A DNA stretch of 64,000 bases from Cercospora beticola (Eukaryota; Ascomycota; Dothideomycetes; Mycosphaerellales; Mycosphaerellaceae). The stretch spans positions 1,984,001 to 2,048,000 of the forward strand of contig NC_088942.1 in the NCBI RefSeq assembly GCF_033473495.1. Reading direction: 5' to 3'. Numbering within the stretch: position 1 is the first letter of the stretch; the number at the start of each line of letters is the position of its first letter. Of this stretch, positions 46,277 through 58,030 are shown one piece after another. The translations under genes were made by a program, and so were the position numbers. The notes under the pieces were generated by a model. That model saw only the letters and a list, made by a program, of their open reading frames with translations. It was not told where the DNA came from and made no database searches.

Positions 46277-49223
46277 TTATAGCATGCTCCCGCTCCCATG
46301 TCCGGAGTCTGCATGCGGCGCCTTTGATAGTTCACCAAACGTGGGAATATCTGTGAAGTCTTCCCACTGGAAGCCAGGCATTTCTATTGCTGTTGACACG
46401 ATGTTGCTCACCATACTCTGTGGCTGGGACACTGAATCAATCGTCGCTGTGCTGAGCACATTGGGTGCATGCCGTCTGACTAAACGCCACAAAGCACCTT
46501 CCGATCGGGCCTCTTGGCTACCAGAGCGACATAAACCCTCCCAAAGATTTGCAACGACCGTTTCCAGGTCTTCTTCTCGTTGAGTCGGTCGAGAAGCCGT
46601 TCGTTGTTCAAGAATCTGCAGCTCTTGCCGGAGCAACTGCACCTCGTTCATCAGGGTTTCTGTGTGGGCAGCAAACGATGCAGCTGTAATTTCTTCGCTT
46701 TGCAAGGCTCCAGATAGGCTGACACGTTCTGTGCTTGATTGCGATTCAGCATGAGCAGAATTCGTGCGTTCAAGATTATTATCTTGCATTGGCTGAGTCG
46801 GAGAATGCTCACCGTCCTGAGCTAGGCCGGCAGCAATACCTTCAGTGGGCCGATAACGGTGACTTGGATACTGTAGGTGGTACAGATGTTGCCACTGCTG
46901 CTCCGCGGTAGTGACACAAACGCACGCGGATGGCTGTGGGTCTGTTATGGAGACCTTCCTCCTGCACGAGGAGTTGGGACATCTTTTGACACAAATGTGT
47001 TGCTCTTTGGCGGATTTAGTGTCAAACTTTTGAAGGCAGAATTGGCACGCGTGGAAACCATGAGGACATGCTCTCAGATGACGGCTTCGATCTGTCAGTT
47101 GCATCCTTGGGGACGTTGATCGAGCCAACTCACAGGAGCTCCGCAATGTGTTCGTACTTCTGAGTATGGTCGAAGTAGATCTCCGGCTCGCCAACGGAAA
47201 AGATGCAGCGGAGCCTTGCTTCCGAGGCTCTCTTTCCTGGTTGTAATGAAGACCGCGGACGCTTCGCTGGTGGACTTGAGTCTCTACTTGGCGCACCAAT
47301 ACCGCTGGCCGGAATGCTCGTTCGTCCACTGGCACCAGGGGCAGTGGATGAAGCATCTGAGACTTGCCAATGAGAATTTGTAGTCGATCCTGAGTTACCA
47401 GGAACCCCGTTTGGAACCTCTCTGAGGCGCTGCTCATGGTCGTCGATTCTCCTCAGTCCGCCCTCGCCGCGAAGCGAAGCAGGTAGACTATGTCGTCGTC
47501 GAATTGTACGATTCTGTACGACACTACTGCTCGAGCCAACTCGGGCACGATCGCGAGCATGTGTCTGGCATAAGAGGTCTCTCGCACGCCTTCGAAGCCC
47601 CCGAACTGTATGCATCAACGCACGGCGGTTGCTTGCCTCTTCACCTTCGAGCATCGAAACTGGACCAGTCGGTGGGACATAGCTTCCTGTGGACGATCTT
47701 CTCGACTTGGTATGTGGGCTTGTGACAGAGCTATCATTATAGTGACGACCGCTCGATGCGCCCTCAGGTGTGCTGATCGCATAGTTGTCGTAGTCCTGAG
47801 GGTGCAGAACGGGGCCAGTAGGAGATGCCCGCGCCTTAGAGCTTGCAAGCAAATCTGATGTGGCCGACGGAGTGCATGGCGGCCCCGCTCTCGAGGATGG
47901 AGGCAAAGCATCTGCGAAGCCTTCGTCGAACACTGGTGGTACACTTTCGCAACTGGATAGACCATTGCTAGCGTCATGTGTGGCATTAGTGTTTTGACTG
48001 CGGTCCAGCCCTAGCTTGTCCAACCCTTCACTGTCATCGACAGAATCCGGCGACGAAACTTTCACGTAACCCTTTGGGTTCCGCTCTGATTCCAGGCACT
48101 CGTTGCAGATCTCCGGCTCATCTTTGTGCTTTTGACTTGAATACTTGTTGCCAGTCTCCATTGCCGCTACTGGTATGGCCTGTGTTTGTCCTCTGACCCC
48201 GCTCGTTGCTCCGATGACGGGAGTATCAGTCAAGTACACCACAGGCTGTGGAACTCTATAGGCATCTATACCTCGACCTTGCCCCTCATGATAGGAGCGT
48301 TCTGTTTCAGGGCCGGCCTGAATTTTCCGCGAAGCATCAACTTCGACCTCTATTTCTTCGACGCGATCCAGCGCCTCTCCGAGTAATGAATGAACGACTG
48401 GGCGCTGTTCTGTGCCAAATAAGTCACTTGTCGATGAGGGCCTGAAAACGTGGTCTTCGAGCGCTCCACTATCTAAGGCCGACGAATAGGATTGTGTTTG
48501 AGTCTTGTACGCAGCCACGGATTGGCTCTCGCGGCGGTCTCGATCTACTTCCTGTGCTTCATCATTTCTTGTTTCTCTAAATTCACTGCTCTCGCCACTG
48601 ATCTTACAATTCCCGTTTGCATTGTCCGGCTCCTTGAAAGTGCGCTCGGGTTGTACGAGGTCGATGTTGTTTTTCATGGTGGAGTGATGATGACATGGCT
48701 CTTCTGGGTCTCCGAAAGATTTGTCGCAAGCCTTGCGAACGCGTTTGAAAGAAAGGGGTGACGGTCTGTGGGCTGATGCGGCCGCAAAGGCTCCTCTTGC
48801 TGGGCGATCGACACGTTCAACATTGTATATTGGGTTATTGGATCGATAGTCCAGATCATGCTCGAATCCATCCGAGGGGCGCTTCGTATTACCAACATTC
48901 TGGTATTTGCGATCCTTCTCGGCTTGTGCAGCTGTAATCTCCCTTTCGAGCACTTCGATATCCTCCGTGGCCTTCTGTATAGAGGCGTGGAAGCGTTGCG
49001 GTTCTTCAAGCCAACGCTCCCGATCAGATAGAGCTCTTTCTCTTTTACGAAGCTTTGTTTCAATCTTCTCGCAGAAAGTGCACTTGTTAGGCAGATCGAT
49101 GGTACAATACAAAAGCTTCATGTCACATGTCTCTCCTAGCCGCCACTCTCGGTTACAGTGTTGCCTGAAATTGCCCCATCTCCAATCGCGACAAGAGTAT
49201 TTGTAGCATTCGAAGAAACACAT
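46277..49223 (-). CDS. Large Cys-rich, coiled-coil and zinc-finger-like protein, unknown
   Basis: Two exons, 49223-47134 and 47084-46277, joined by a 49-nt intron (47133-47085, GTGAGT donor, CAACTGAC branch, AAG acceptor), give 965 residues. I chose this acceptor because it alone carries the frame into the zinc-finger-like part. The N-terminal 51 residues hold eight cysteines (2, 6, 11, 23, 33, 40, 48, 51), in the style of fungal Cys/His-rich N-terminal modules. A charged helical segment follows (about 52-105), then a long disordered Ser-rich region. Exon 2 opens with ACPHGFHACQFCLQKF and EQHICVKRCPNSSC (about 700-735), a zinc-finger-like array, then a predicted coiled coil (ETLMNEVQLLRQELQILEQR) and an acidic end. 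No signal peptide is present. It is probably a nuclear or cytoplasmic scaffold; its function is unknown. Confidence 0.72.
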
Positions 49224-50289
49224 GTCGCAGTATGTTACGTCTCAAAGCGATGTGACCAGGTTCAAAGGTCGAAGTATGGCGTGGAGAGGCAAAGGGCGAT
49301 AGCACTGCAACCATCATCTGTAGAAACAGGGCAAAAGCGCAAAACATGTGGTTCTGCACATGCCTTGCATGCAAGCGAGATCCTGCATGCACCTGAACCA
49401 AACGAGCATAGCGTGCAAGCAGTTCACTCTTCGTTGTGCACTCTTGACGCATCGCACGGGGAAGCCTTTCCGTTCCACCTCGACAGAAGCGAGTCGTCGT
49501 TGCCCAATCACAGATCTGTCAGTTCCAGAGCAAATCAAATTTGATATCGTGCTGACCTCATGCTGTAATGCACATCAGGCTGTTTCAGCACTATGCTCTC
49601 CGAATAGAATTTGTGTAGTGGAGTGTGCCATGGTCGTACCTCGCTGAGATACCCTTCGGCGACTTGTCTTGAAGGGAACCACGCATCTGGGTCATCGACA
49701 GTTGAATCCAATTATGAGCCGCGATCCACAATCTTGACAGCACGGCAGCTCCATGAAGCATATGGATTGACTTTACGCCCTGAAACTCTCCAGAGATGTA
49801 CGCTTGGGCTTTCCCCAATGGAACAATTCAATTCCCGCAACCGTATGGATGCCAGCAGCAGCGAGACGTTCACTCTTGTGCTTAGCATCATCTTCTTTCC
49901 CAGGCGGAAATGACACAGCATGGTCTCAAAGCCCGAGAACATCCATTCTCAGTCGCATTTTCCGCAGCAGTCGACCGATGAAAGTGGATTCGAAGTCCAA
50001 GTGGCACTTCTTTGGTTCCGAAGCTGGGAGAATTCCGACATATTGGAACACGCTCGCTGCACTGTTGAAACCTCCGGTGATGCCCTTGAACGTATTCAGA
50101 CCGTGGCCATGGAGGTGTCGAAATAGAATTAGCGCCGTGGGTGCACATACAGCAAGGAGGCGTGAAGCCGCTGTGCAGTGGGTTTAGAACGAGTGGTCGG
50201 GAAAGCACTCGGATGGCAGTATGCGAGAAAATCGTAGGATACCGTCCAACTGCAGCTTCGTCCCTGTCACATTTCCTTGTTCAGAACAT
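49224..50289. other. Intergenic region
   Basis: 1.07 kb between two minus-strand genes. A GTAAAT site at the very end of the neighbouring 496-residue gene could start a further intron, with candidate coding sequence near 50150-50250 (minus), but I cannot confirm an extra exon. Otherwise only shadow ORFs. Confidence 0.5.
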
Positions 50290-51842
50290 TTACCTGTTCC
50301 GAAGCATCTCCGACCTGATCGCACGTTGAGCGTGCGTATGGTCTTCAATGAGGCGGGAGCGACCGGTGGTCTCTGAATAACGCATGTCGAGCACTCGAAT
50401 TACCGCTTGCCCATTCAACTTGTCCCTGTTTGTATCCGTCACCTTGCATACCTTGAAGTAAGTGGGCAGTCTGTTGCGACCAATCGAGAGAATTCGCCGA
50501 GCATCGCGCTTTCTTCCCATGCTGTGAAGGCCTTGGGCGGTGCGCACCATGGCTGACATGATTGATGCATTGAAAGGACCGTCTCCTGTCTTGAAGAAGT
50601 CTGCCCGATTGGCATCGACATCTAAGAACAGATCCAGAGCGGCTGCGGGCCGAGGACCGCTAGGATAATTGAGCATCAGTCTCGCCGTTACCCATGAATG
50701 CCTCATGGTCCCTGGCGGGGCCCACAGCATCATCATCCGCATGAACTGCTTGAGCTCCGACACATCGACTTTGCTTGTGTCGAAGTTTGAAAGATATGAG
50801 TCCATTGTCGTCCCAGCGCCAAAAATGGGAATCCGATTTGTTTCGCTTGGATTTTTGGTAATGTGATTAAAAAACTTCAGCCCAACGTTGATACCTGCGC
50901 TGATTTCGTTGGCCCAGAACACCATCGAGTCGATGGCCAGTCGGAATATTGTACTTCGCCATCGATTACATTCCCTTGCATCCCATACCGCCGCGTACTC
51001 GGGAGTTTGATTCATTGTTAGCCAGTGGTGTAGAAGCTTATGAGTATCATCTTCAGCGACTAGACAGTGTGCTAGAAGCTCTGGCCAGGTAACATCTAGC
51101 GCAATGTCTACCGTTTCGAAAGCATGGTCGAGGAACCAGAGCAGCGCTCGGGACTACGCAGGCACGAAAGTCAACATAATGCTTTCGCACACGCTTCGGG
51201 AACAACTAGACTCACGCCAATCTTGGTAGACTTGTACAGCTCTCGTGCTTCTGGGCCATTGCCGTGGTCCCGATGTGCCCGTGCGACGAACGTCTGTAGA
51301 CATAGCTTCACAAGATTCAAGTCGGCTCCAGTATCGTCAAAAATTCTTAGGAGGTTTTGATCCAGCTCTGTAGGAAGTGACTTGGGATGGGGATCGAGAG
51401 ATAGAATCCATGGCGATAGGATGGGTGGCTTTGAGATTTTTCTTTTCTGCAGGAAATACTCGTAGAAATCGTGTTTTCGTCCATGTTGGTAAACGAAGTA
51501 GTCTTTGGTTGAACTGGTACGCGTATCTTCGCTTCTGGATTGTGTCTGCCGTAATGTCGAAGTTTGTGCCGTTCGCAACGACTGAGCTTCCGAAGTGTCT
51601 CTCAACGGCGTCTGCTCGCTGAGGCCGGGCACGCGACGGAAGTACGTCAACGGTCGCGACGTCTGTTTGTGCACCAGTCTCAAGCTGGAACCTTTGACAT
51701 CGCAGCCAGGTCTTGCTGTTCTGAACAGTCGTGAGGGTATTGACATAACGAAAGGAAAGTGGCGTTGTGGAGAGAAGGATAGGGAAGGAATCGGCAAAAC
51801 AATCCTCCAAACTTTCCGGGCCCCATCCTCACGCCAAGACAA
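50290..51842 (-). CDS. Putative mitochondrial protein, unknown
   Basis: Two exons, 51842-51216 and 51153-50290, are joined in phase 0 by a 62-nt GTGAGT...GTAG intron (51215-51154, TGAC branch) and give 496 residues. The joined frame reads ARELYKSTKIG-SRALLWFLDHAF, and both sides look alpha-helical. The N-terminus is rich in Arg, Ser and Thr with almost no acidic residues; from the internal Met at 51746 (MSIPSRLFRTARPG) it resembles a mitochondrial presequence, so that Met may be the real start. The body consists of helical repeats (AMVRTAQGLHSMGRKRDARRI) suggestive of a TPR- or PPR-like fold, though I cannot assign a family. The gene begins 90 bp downstream of the prp2 stop on the same strand. 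The C-terminus could continue into an unrecognised exon. Confidence 0.68.
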
Positions 51843-51931
51843 TCAATCATCAGAATGTTACACAGAAGTGGATCACACACAGGCAGCATTCATTCAGCCG
51901 ATACATCAGTCTACCTATCACGACCCTCCAC

Positions 51932-54900
51932 CTAAATCTTCGGCATCTTCCTATCAACCCCCAAACCCTCCACCTCCTTATTCTTATAATAATGCGGCGC
52001 AACCTCCATCAACCACTCCGGCTGCAACGGCATAACACTCCTCATAAACTCCTTACTCGTCAAAACCAGCTCATAAAAGATAACCCACTTCGGCCTAACA
52101 TCCATCAATACCGAAGAAGGATGAATATGCACCGTCATATTATTCTTCACAGTTCGATAACTATCGCCCGAACGCTGTAATCTCGCCGCATTGGGGAAGA
52201 AACCAGCTGTGATGGCGCGTTGAATAGGTTGGAGGTTGGAGCTGCCGCAGGAGGAGACTGTGACTTCGACGCGGTCGCAGAGTTTGGCGAGTTGGTCGCG
52301 GACGTCGCGGGCGCGGGTGAGACTGCGTTGCTGGAGGAAATTTTCTTTGGCCCAGACATAGCTGAAGTCGGCGTCGACCCATTGGTTCCAGATGTTGAGG
52401 TAGGTCAAGTGGTCGCCGCCTTCTTTGACTGTGAAGCGAGCACGAGCAGCATCGGCTTGGAGTTTCTTGTCTTTGGGTCGGTAGAAGAGTGCTGCGGCTT
52501 CACCGAGCATGGCGATGATCGACAGGACTTCATCAACACAGCCTTCTTTGTCGGCTTGCAGGACAGCCTTGGCCAGCATAGGATCGGTAGGGAATTCAGC
52601 CATTTGACGACCGACTTTGGTGAGTTCGCCTTTGTCATTGAGGGCACCGAGAGCGTAGAGTTGTTCGAGCGAGCGAATCAGCATATCGGGTGATGGTGGA
52701 TCCATGAAGTCGAAGTTGATGAGATCGTTGATGCCGAGGGACTTGAGCAGTAGCACGATCGAATTGAGGTTGGTACGTTGAATCTCAGGGGTGGTCGACT
52801 CGGGGAGGTCGTTGTAGTATGCCCATTTGGTGTACAAGCGAAAGCACTTGCCAGGCTGGTTTCGTCCGGCTCTGCCAGCACGCTGGTTCGCCGAAGCACG
52901 AGAGATCGGAACCGACACGAGCGACTCCATATTCGTTGCTGGTGTGTATCGATTCTCTTTGACGTAGCCAGGATCGATAACATAGACGATACCATCGATC
53001 GTCAGAGAGGTTTCGGCAATGTTTGTGGCAAGCACGACCTTGCGACATTTCGGAGGTGTCGGGTCGAAAATCTTTTGCTGAAGATCTGTTGGCAAATTGG
53101 CATAGATGGGACAAATGAGCAGTTCCGGTGCTGCTTTCCCTAGCTTCCGTGCTGTTTCTTGGAGCGACTGTTCAGCTTGCTCAATCTCATCCTGACCAGT
53201 CAGGAAGACCAGAATATCGCCAGGCATGGGCTGCGAGAGGTGGATTTGAAAGACAGTCGTGATGGCGGCAGAAAGGTAGTTGGCTTCCGGCTGCAGCGAG
53301 TAATTCATCTCGACATCATAGGTACGTCCAGGGATGTTCAGAATCGGTGCATCGTCGAAGAATTCACTGAACTTCTGCGCATCAAGCGTTGCCGACGAGA
53401 TCAGCAACTTGAGATCTGGTCGGCCTCTTGCGATATCCTTCACCAGGCCGAACAGGATATCCGTGTGTAATGTTCTCTCGTGAGCCTCGTCAATCATCAA
53501 AGCACTATACCCTCCAAGATCCGGCTCTGTCAAGAACTCACGCAGCAACATACCATCGGTCATGTACTTGAGTGCTGTCTTGTCTGATGTGTTGTCTTCG
53601 AATCGAATGGCATATCCGACCTCGTTTCCGAGCTTGACGCCAACCTCTTCTGCCACACGTGCGGCAACACTCATGGCTGCAACACGACGCGGCTGAGTGC
53701 AGCCCACTTTCATGCCATTCTTGCAGTAGCCGTCTTCGTATAGAAACTGCGGAAGTTGTGTAGTTTTGCCACTACCGGTTTCTCCAACAATAATGAGAAT
53801 TTGGTACTCTCGCACAGCATCCAGGAACTGTTGTCGGTATTGATAGACAGGTAGAGTCTTCCGCTTCTCCTCCATAGTCTTGGCCTTCCTCTCCGCTGCC
53901 AGCATTTGTTGCGCAAGAAGCTGCTCTTGCGGCGATTTCATACTGCTCATACCGCCCTTGAGCACGGCATCTGTCACCCATCGAAGCTGCTGTTCTTCGT
54001 CAAACACATACTCGTAGTCCCCAACCTCCGGTTGATCGGCAACCACAATTTGCGCTTTCGTCTTGGCCAGCTGCTCCCGCTCCCATTCCTCGTGTTCCGT
54101 CACATACTTCTCGCGGCCTTGGTCGTCACGTTCGACATACCGGCTGTATAAAGCCTGTTCTTTCCGTTTCGTATCCAGTTTGCCTTTTTCCGTAATATAG
54201 TCGTCCGGCATAGCGTAGCCATCGATATGATCGTCGATGCCCTCTCGCTCCTCGGCGAGCCGCAGAGCTTCTCGATTCCGAGCAAATTCATCCTTTTCCG
54301 CCTGGGTCAGATCGGGGTTGTTCCGCTCTTCCTCTTCTTCATCGGCAACCTGTCTTCGCAGCAAAGCCAGTTCCTGGGTAGATCGCTTCTTGAGGTAGTC
54401 CTGCCGCGATCGCAACCTCAACGCCTTCATCTCTGCTTCTGACAATTTCCCCGCCTGTGCTCGTCTTTCTGCGTCCGCAGCATCTCGTTTTGATGACCGG
54501 TCTTCTGTCAACTTCTTCGTACTATCCTTCTCCTTCTTCTTCAACCTCTCCTCAAACTCTTTGCGCTCTCTGCGGTCACGCTCCTCTTCGTCTTCCTCGG
54601 GCTCCTCTTTCGCAGGACTTCGATCGCGAGGTGACGCTGAGCCGTCGTCGAACCGGGTGCGTTTTGCAGGTGGCGAGGGAAAATCCTCCTCCTCTTCCTC
54701 CTCATCACCCCATCGATCGTCAAAATCTCCATCTCGCCGCCGCAGCTTCTTGCTGTGCCGATCTCTGCTTCGCGAACGCCTTCGTTCCCTGTCTGATCGA
54801 TGTCTTGATTTTCGCTCTCCGTTCTCCTCCCTCTTGCGCTCTGGTTTGGGGGGCGGCGGAGCTTCCTCTTCGACCTCCATATCAACCAAAGCATACTTTT

Positions 54901-55156
54901 TCTTCACTTCCTTGGGTTTCTCTCGTTTCTGCGCAGAAGCCCCGTTCGAGGCTGGCTTTGCGACTTGAGCATACAGACCGTCGGTAAAGCGTCGCAAGTC
55001 ATCATCACCCGAATCTAGCATGGTCGACAGCTTGTCCAGCAGCTGTGCGGGCGACTTTGCGCGTTTCGCTTCGGAAACGACAAAATCTACAATCATGTCC
55101 TCGCTCGCTCCGACCAGCTTGAGCAAGTGGTCGGAGACATATGTGCGGAGGTCCAT
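51932..55156 (-). CDS. prp2: Pre-mRNA splicing ATP-dependent RNA helicase, DEAH box, Prp2 type
   Basis: Orthologue of yeast Prp2, fission yeast Cdc28/Prp8 and human DHX16, the DEAH ATPase that remodels the activated spliceosome before the first transesterification, in the nucleus. One uninterrupted exon, 1074 residues. The N-terminal about 430 residues comprise a short helical module (residues 1-60), an Arg/Ser/Glu-rich RS-like region and coiled coil, as in DHX16. Helicase motifs: I (GETGSGKTTQLPQ, about 457), II (DEAH, about 555), III (SAT, about 585), VI (QRAGRAGR, about 755), followed by the HA2/ratchet and OB-fold (DUF1605) domains ending ...GLGVDRKMPKI. The extension distinguishes Prp2/DHX16 from Prp16, Prp22 and Prp43. 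The start at 55156 opens the conserved MDLRTYVSDHLLKLVG. It is transcribed divergently from the coiled-coil gene at 55853. Confidence 0.94.
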   Translation of the reverse strand: MDLRTYVSDHLLKLVGASEDMIVDFVVSEAKRAKSPAQLLDKLSTMLDSGDDDLRRFTDGLYAQVAKPASNGASAQKREKPKEVKKKYALVDMEVEEEAPPPPKPERKREENGERKSRHRSDRERRRSRSRDRHSKKLRRRDGDFDDRWGDEEEEEEDFPSPPAKRTRFDDGSASPRDRSPAKEEPEEDEEERDRRERKEFEERLKKKEKDSTKKLTEDRSSKRDAADAERRAQAGKLSEAEMKALRLRSRQDYLKKRSTQELALLRRQVADEEEEERNNPDLTQAEKDEFARNREALRLAEEREGIDDHIDGYAMPDDYITEKGKLDTKRKEQALYSRYVERDDQGREKYVTEHEEWEREQLAKTKAQIVVADQPEVGDYEYVFDEEQQLRWVTDAVLKGGMSSMKSPQEQLLAQQMLAAERKAKTMEEKRKTLPVYQYRQQFLDAVREYQILIIVGETGSGKTTQLPQFLYEDGYCKNGMKVGCTQPRRVAAMSVAARVAEEVGVKLGNEVGYAIRFEDNTSDKTALKYMTDGMLLREFLTEPDLGGYSALMIDEAHERTLHTDILFGLVKDIARGRPDLKLLISSATLDAQKFSEFFDDAPILNIPGRTYDVEMNYSLQPEANYLSAAITTVFQIHLSQPMPGDILVFLTGQDEIEQAEQSLQETARKLGKAAPELLICPIYANLPTDLQQKIFDPTPPKCRKVVLATNIAETSLTIDGIVYVIDPGYVKENRYTPATNMESLVSVPISRASANQRAGRAGRNQPGKCFRLYTKWAYYNDLPESTTPEIQRTNLNSIVLLLKSLGINDLINFDFMDPPSPDMLIRSLEQLYALGALNDKGELTKVGRQMAEFPTDPMLAKAVLQADKEGCVDEVLSIIAMLGEAAALFYRPKDKKLQADAARARFTVKEGGDHLTYLNIWNQWVDADFSYVWAKENFLQQRSLTRARDVRDQLAKLCDRVEVTVSSCGSSNLQPIQRAITAGFFPNAARLQRSGDSYRTVKNNMTVHIHPSSVLMDVRPKWVIFYELVLTSKEFMRSVMPLQPEWLMEVAPHYYKNKEVEGLGVDRKMPKI

Positions 55157-55852
55157 GGCGGGCGAGGTGGCGTGCAGTGCTGGACTGCGCGAATGTCAAT
55201 GTTTCTCGCGAATGTCGAGCTTCATGGACGTCGGTTCAGAGAATGCGCCAAGAGTGCGGCCGCCTGAGTCAGGTGGAGATGCGGTCGTGTCGACCTGCCC
55301 GTGGCACTCCCGCAAGTTTGATCACCTCCACCTGCGGCATCTCTGACACACTCCCGAGTGATGAGAGATGCAGGACTGCGAGCAGATGTCATGCGCTGGC
55401 TACGGGCCTCGTTGGCAGGGGTCGAGGAATGAAGTTGGCAGACAATGTGCACCACTTCCAGCAACGGCACGTGCTGTCGACCGGGATGAGCGAGTGTTTG
55501 TGTGGAGAGGGCGCTTTAGTCGCGACGGGCGGTGGTCGCAATCTCTCCCAGTGCATGCCCCGTCGTCTCGTCTCCTTTTCAGCAGCTTATCGATTGTCCG
55601 ACTCTGTATTTACCAGTTGCTGCTCTCTCCCTCGCCGCTCCTCCGATCGCCGTTGGGGACGTCCATATTGCCAACGTGCTGCGATTATAACGAGCACTGC
55701 CCGCCTGCGTGACGCCTATTCTTAGAGTTGGATGGATGCTTAAGCTGGCCGACGAGGTCATCAAAACTTAGTTCGCCCGCGCCGACCGCCAATCCATCGC
55801 CGCTGCTGCTTTCACGCCGCCAACCCCAACAACGCCCGCCTGTGCGCCGACC
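55157..55852. promoter_or_regulatory. Divergent promoter region, prp2 / coiled-coil gene
   Basis: 696 bp between two divergently transcribed start codons, so both promoters must lie here. Pyrimidine-rich stretches occur on the plus strand (about 55565-55640 and 55775-55850). No specific factor site is claimed. Confidence 0.6.
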
Positions 55853-58030
55853 ATGTCCAGCAGCACGCCCACCACCAAGAAACCACCCATCCCCGCTGCT
55901 GCTCGCCGCACCCCCGCCGCTGCCACCAACAATTCGGCTGCCGCAGCCGGCTCCAGCGCTGGTCGAGACTCGCCCTCCAAAATGTCGTCCAGCGCGACCA
56001 ACAGTGCGGCTGGTGCGGGCGCAACGGCCTCCCTCAATCGCACGCGTTCAACACGAAACGGCGCTCCCATGTCTGCGAGAGCAGCGGTGAGAGGCAAATC
56101 AGCCACCGACAACGCTGCCGACGAAGATGCTAAAGCAGAACTCCTCGCCAAAATGGAGGACCTGCAACAGAAACTCCAAGAAGCCGAGCGCGCTTGCGAA
56201 GAGTCACACAAGCAGGCTGCAGTACTTCAGGTGAAACTTGACGAGGCTCATAAGGAGCAAGGCATGCTGGAGGAGACCGTCCACGAGCACACTGAGCGCA
56301 TCAACGACCTCGAGAACGAGAAGAAGGAGAGCTTACGAGCACGACGAGAGATTGAACAGATCTACGAAAGCGAAAAGGAGGCCGCGATGAAGGAGAAGGA
56401 GGAGGCTCTGAAGCGGGAAGAGGAGATGCAGACTGCCCTCCAGCGTATGAAGGAGACCCTTGCTCAGCGGGAAATGCGTGCCGGCCTGGATGATGACCGG
56501 AGGCCCGTTCTCTCTAGGCACTCGAGCAATGCGCGAAGTGCAAATGGCTCGCCAGGTCCAGATGGTTCTGATCGCCAATTCGCTCCTCCCTCCGTTTCCC
56601 GAAGCGATTCGATGTCACGAATGAACTCCAAGCTGGTCAACCAGAAAGACAAGATCATTGAAGGGTTACGTCTCGAGCTCGCCGAAGCACAGATCAAGCT
56701 CGTCGAGGTGGAGAACATGGGTGGTGGCCGCATGCAGGAGATTCAGAAGCAGCTGTACGACGTCAAGATGCACAACGCCCGTCTCATGGAAGAGAACGAA
56801 TCCTTCCAGCTCCTGCTCAGCGAAAAGACACTGCAAGGAGACTTCATGCGAGGACCCGCACACAGCGAGTCTCGTCCACCTTCCCGACACGCTGAAGGCA
56901 CAAGCGGTACAACTCTCGCAGACGAGCTCGACTCTCACGCCGACGAAAGCGAGATTGAAGGAGACACGCGACGCCTGCAAGCCGAGATCAACGGCCTCAA
57001 GGACGCGAACAAGGCTCTGACGTTGTATATTAATAATATCATCTCCCGCCTGCTGCAACATGACCAATTCGAAGCGATCCTCGATAAGACGCCGGATCTC
57101 ATGGGAGGCTCTGACGCCGCCCGGAGGCGAAGAGCAGCAAACACGGATAAAGACCTGCCGCCACCACCAGGAGGCGAAAATGAGCAGCCCAGTCTTTTGC
57201 AGAGAGCGAAGAGTGTCATGGGAGGATCCGCCAAGCCTCGACCGCGACCATTATCGCAAACGCTCACCCCATCTGAACTGAGCGAGCCTGTAGCGAAGGG
57301 ACCGGCATTGCATGAGGATCCTACGACAGCTCCAAGTGTACCAATAGCACGAGCTAGGTCGACCAGAGCACCCAGTGGGCACCGCCGAGCCAACTCAGAG
57401 TGGCCCGCTGCAAGCGTGGTGACGAACATGTATCGCGGACCTTCACCAAATTCGGGTCCTCTGAGCCCAGGTCTCACATCTCCGATCAACCGCAACTCAT
57501 TCTTCGGACGAGCTCCATCATCAGGATCACAAGTCCCAACCATTTCTGAAAATCATGGTGACAAGGACAATGCGAGAGACAGCAAGATGGGCAGCAATGC
57601 CAGCAACCGCAACAGTGTCATCTCTAACCCTGGCAACATTGGCATTGACGAGGACAATGTGCTCAATATCAACAACGAAAGGTCCAACCCTTCATCACAC
57701 CCATCGTCACCGCCGCGCAGTACAACCAGCTCAGGCGACAGGGATAAGCCCAGTGGCGCCATCATGATGGGCTCCAAACCTCGTCCTCTCCGGCTGGTCC
57801 AGGAAGCTGCCGACGAAGACGCGGCGAAGAAGCAAGCCAATCGTGGAAGCTGGTTCGGCTGGATGAACAAGGGAGGCGCTGCACCACCTGCCACGAACAA
57901 TCGCGACTCTGTGCACTCCCCGCCACTGGGTAGTGCTGGCGGCGTTGGACAAGGTCTTACTGAGAAACTCGGAGGTGTCTTTGGCCAACGCAAGAGCGAG
58001 AGCGAAGCATCCGGCAGCCAGGCGCAATAG
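55853..58030 (+). CDS. Coiled-coil protein with disordered Ser/Pro-rich ends
   Basis: 725 residues, one exon. Residues 1-95 are Ala/Ser/Thr/Pro-rich and disordered. A long coiled coil runs about 95-210 (KMEDLQQKLQEAERACEES onward), a second about 255-330 (QKDKIIEGLRLELAEAQIKL), and a third about 365-410, ending with the conserved-looking ALTLYINNIISRLLQHDQF and EAILDKTPDLM. The remaining 300 residues are disordered, with a short SWFGWMNKGG motif near the end (about 672-681). Relatives are generally annotated as M-protein-repeat or myosin-tail-like coiled-coil proteins of filamentous fungi; the function is not established, and cytoskeletal or transport scaffolding is a guess. The ATG has no earlier in-frame alternative. 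After the TAG stop the frame stays open for 114 further codons (see the next entry). Confidence 0.85.
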   Translation: MSSSTPTTKKPPIPAAARRTPAAATNNSAAAAGSSAGRDSPSKMSSSATNSAAGAGATASLNRTRSTRNGAPMSARAAVRGKSATDNAADEDAKAELLAKMEDLQQKLQEAERACEESHKQAAVLQVKLDEAHKEQGMLEETVHEHTERINDLENEKKESLRARREIEQIYESEKEAAMKEKEEALKREEEMQTALQRMKETLAQREMRAGLDDDRRPVLSRHSSNARSANGSPGPDGSDRQFAPPSVSRSDSMSRMNSKLVNQKDKIIEGLRLELAEAQIKLVEVENMGGGRMQEIQKQLYDVKMHNARLMEENESFQLLLSEKTLQGDFMRGPAHSESRPPSRHAEGTSGTTLADELDSHADESEIEGDTRRLQAEINGLKDANKALTLYINNIISRLLQHDQFEAILDKTPDLMGGSDAARRRRAANTDKDLPPPPGGENEQPSLLQRAKSVMGGSAKPRPRPLSQTLTPSELSEPVAKGPALHEDPTTAPSVPIARARSTRAPSGHRRANSEWPAASVVTNMYRGPSPNSGPLSPGLTSPINRNSFFGRAPSSGSQVPTISENHGDKDNARDSKMGSNASNRNSVISNPGNIGIDEDNVLNINNERSNPSSHPSSPPRSTTSSGDRDKPSGAIMMGSKPRPLRLVQEAADEDAAKKQANRGSWFGWMNKGGAAPPATNNRDSVHSPPLGSAGGVGQGLTEKLGGVFGQRKSESEASGSQAQ

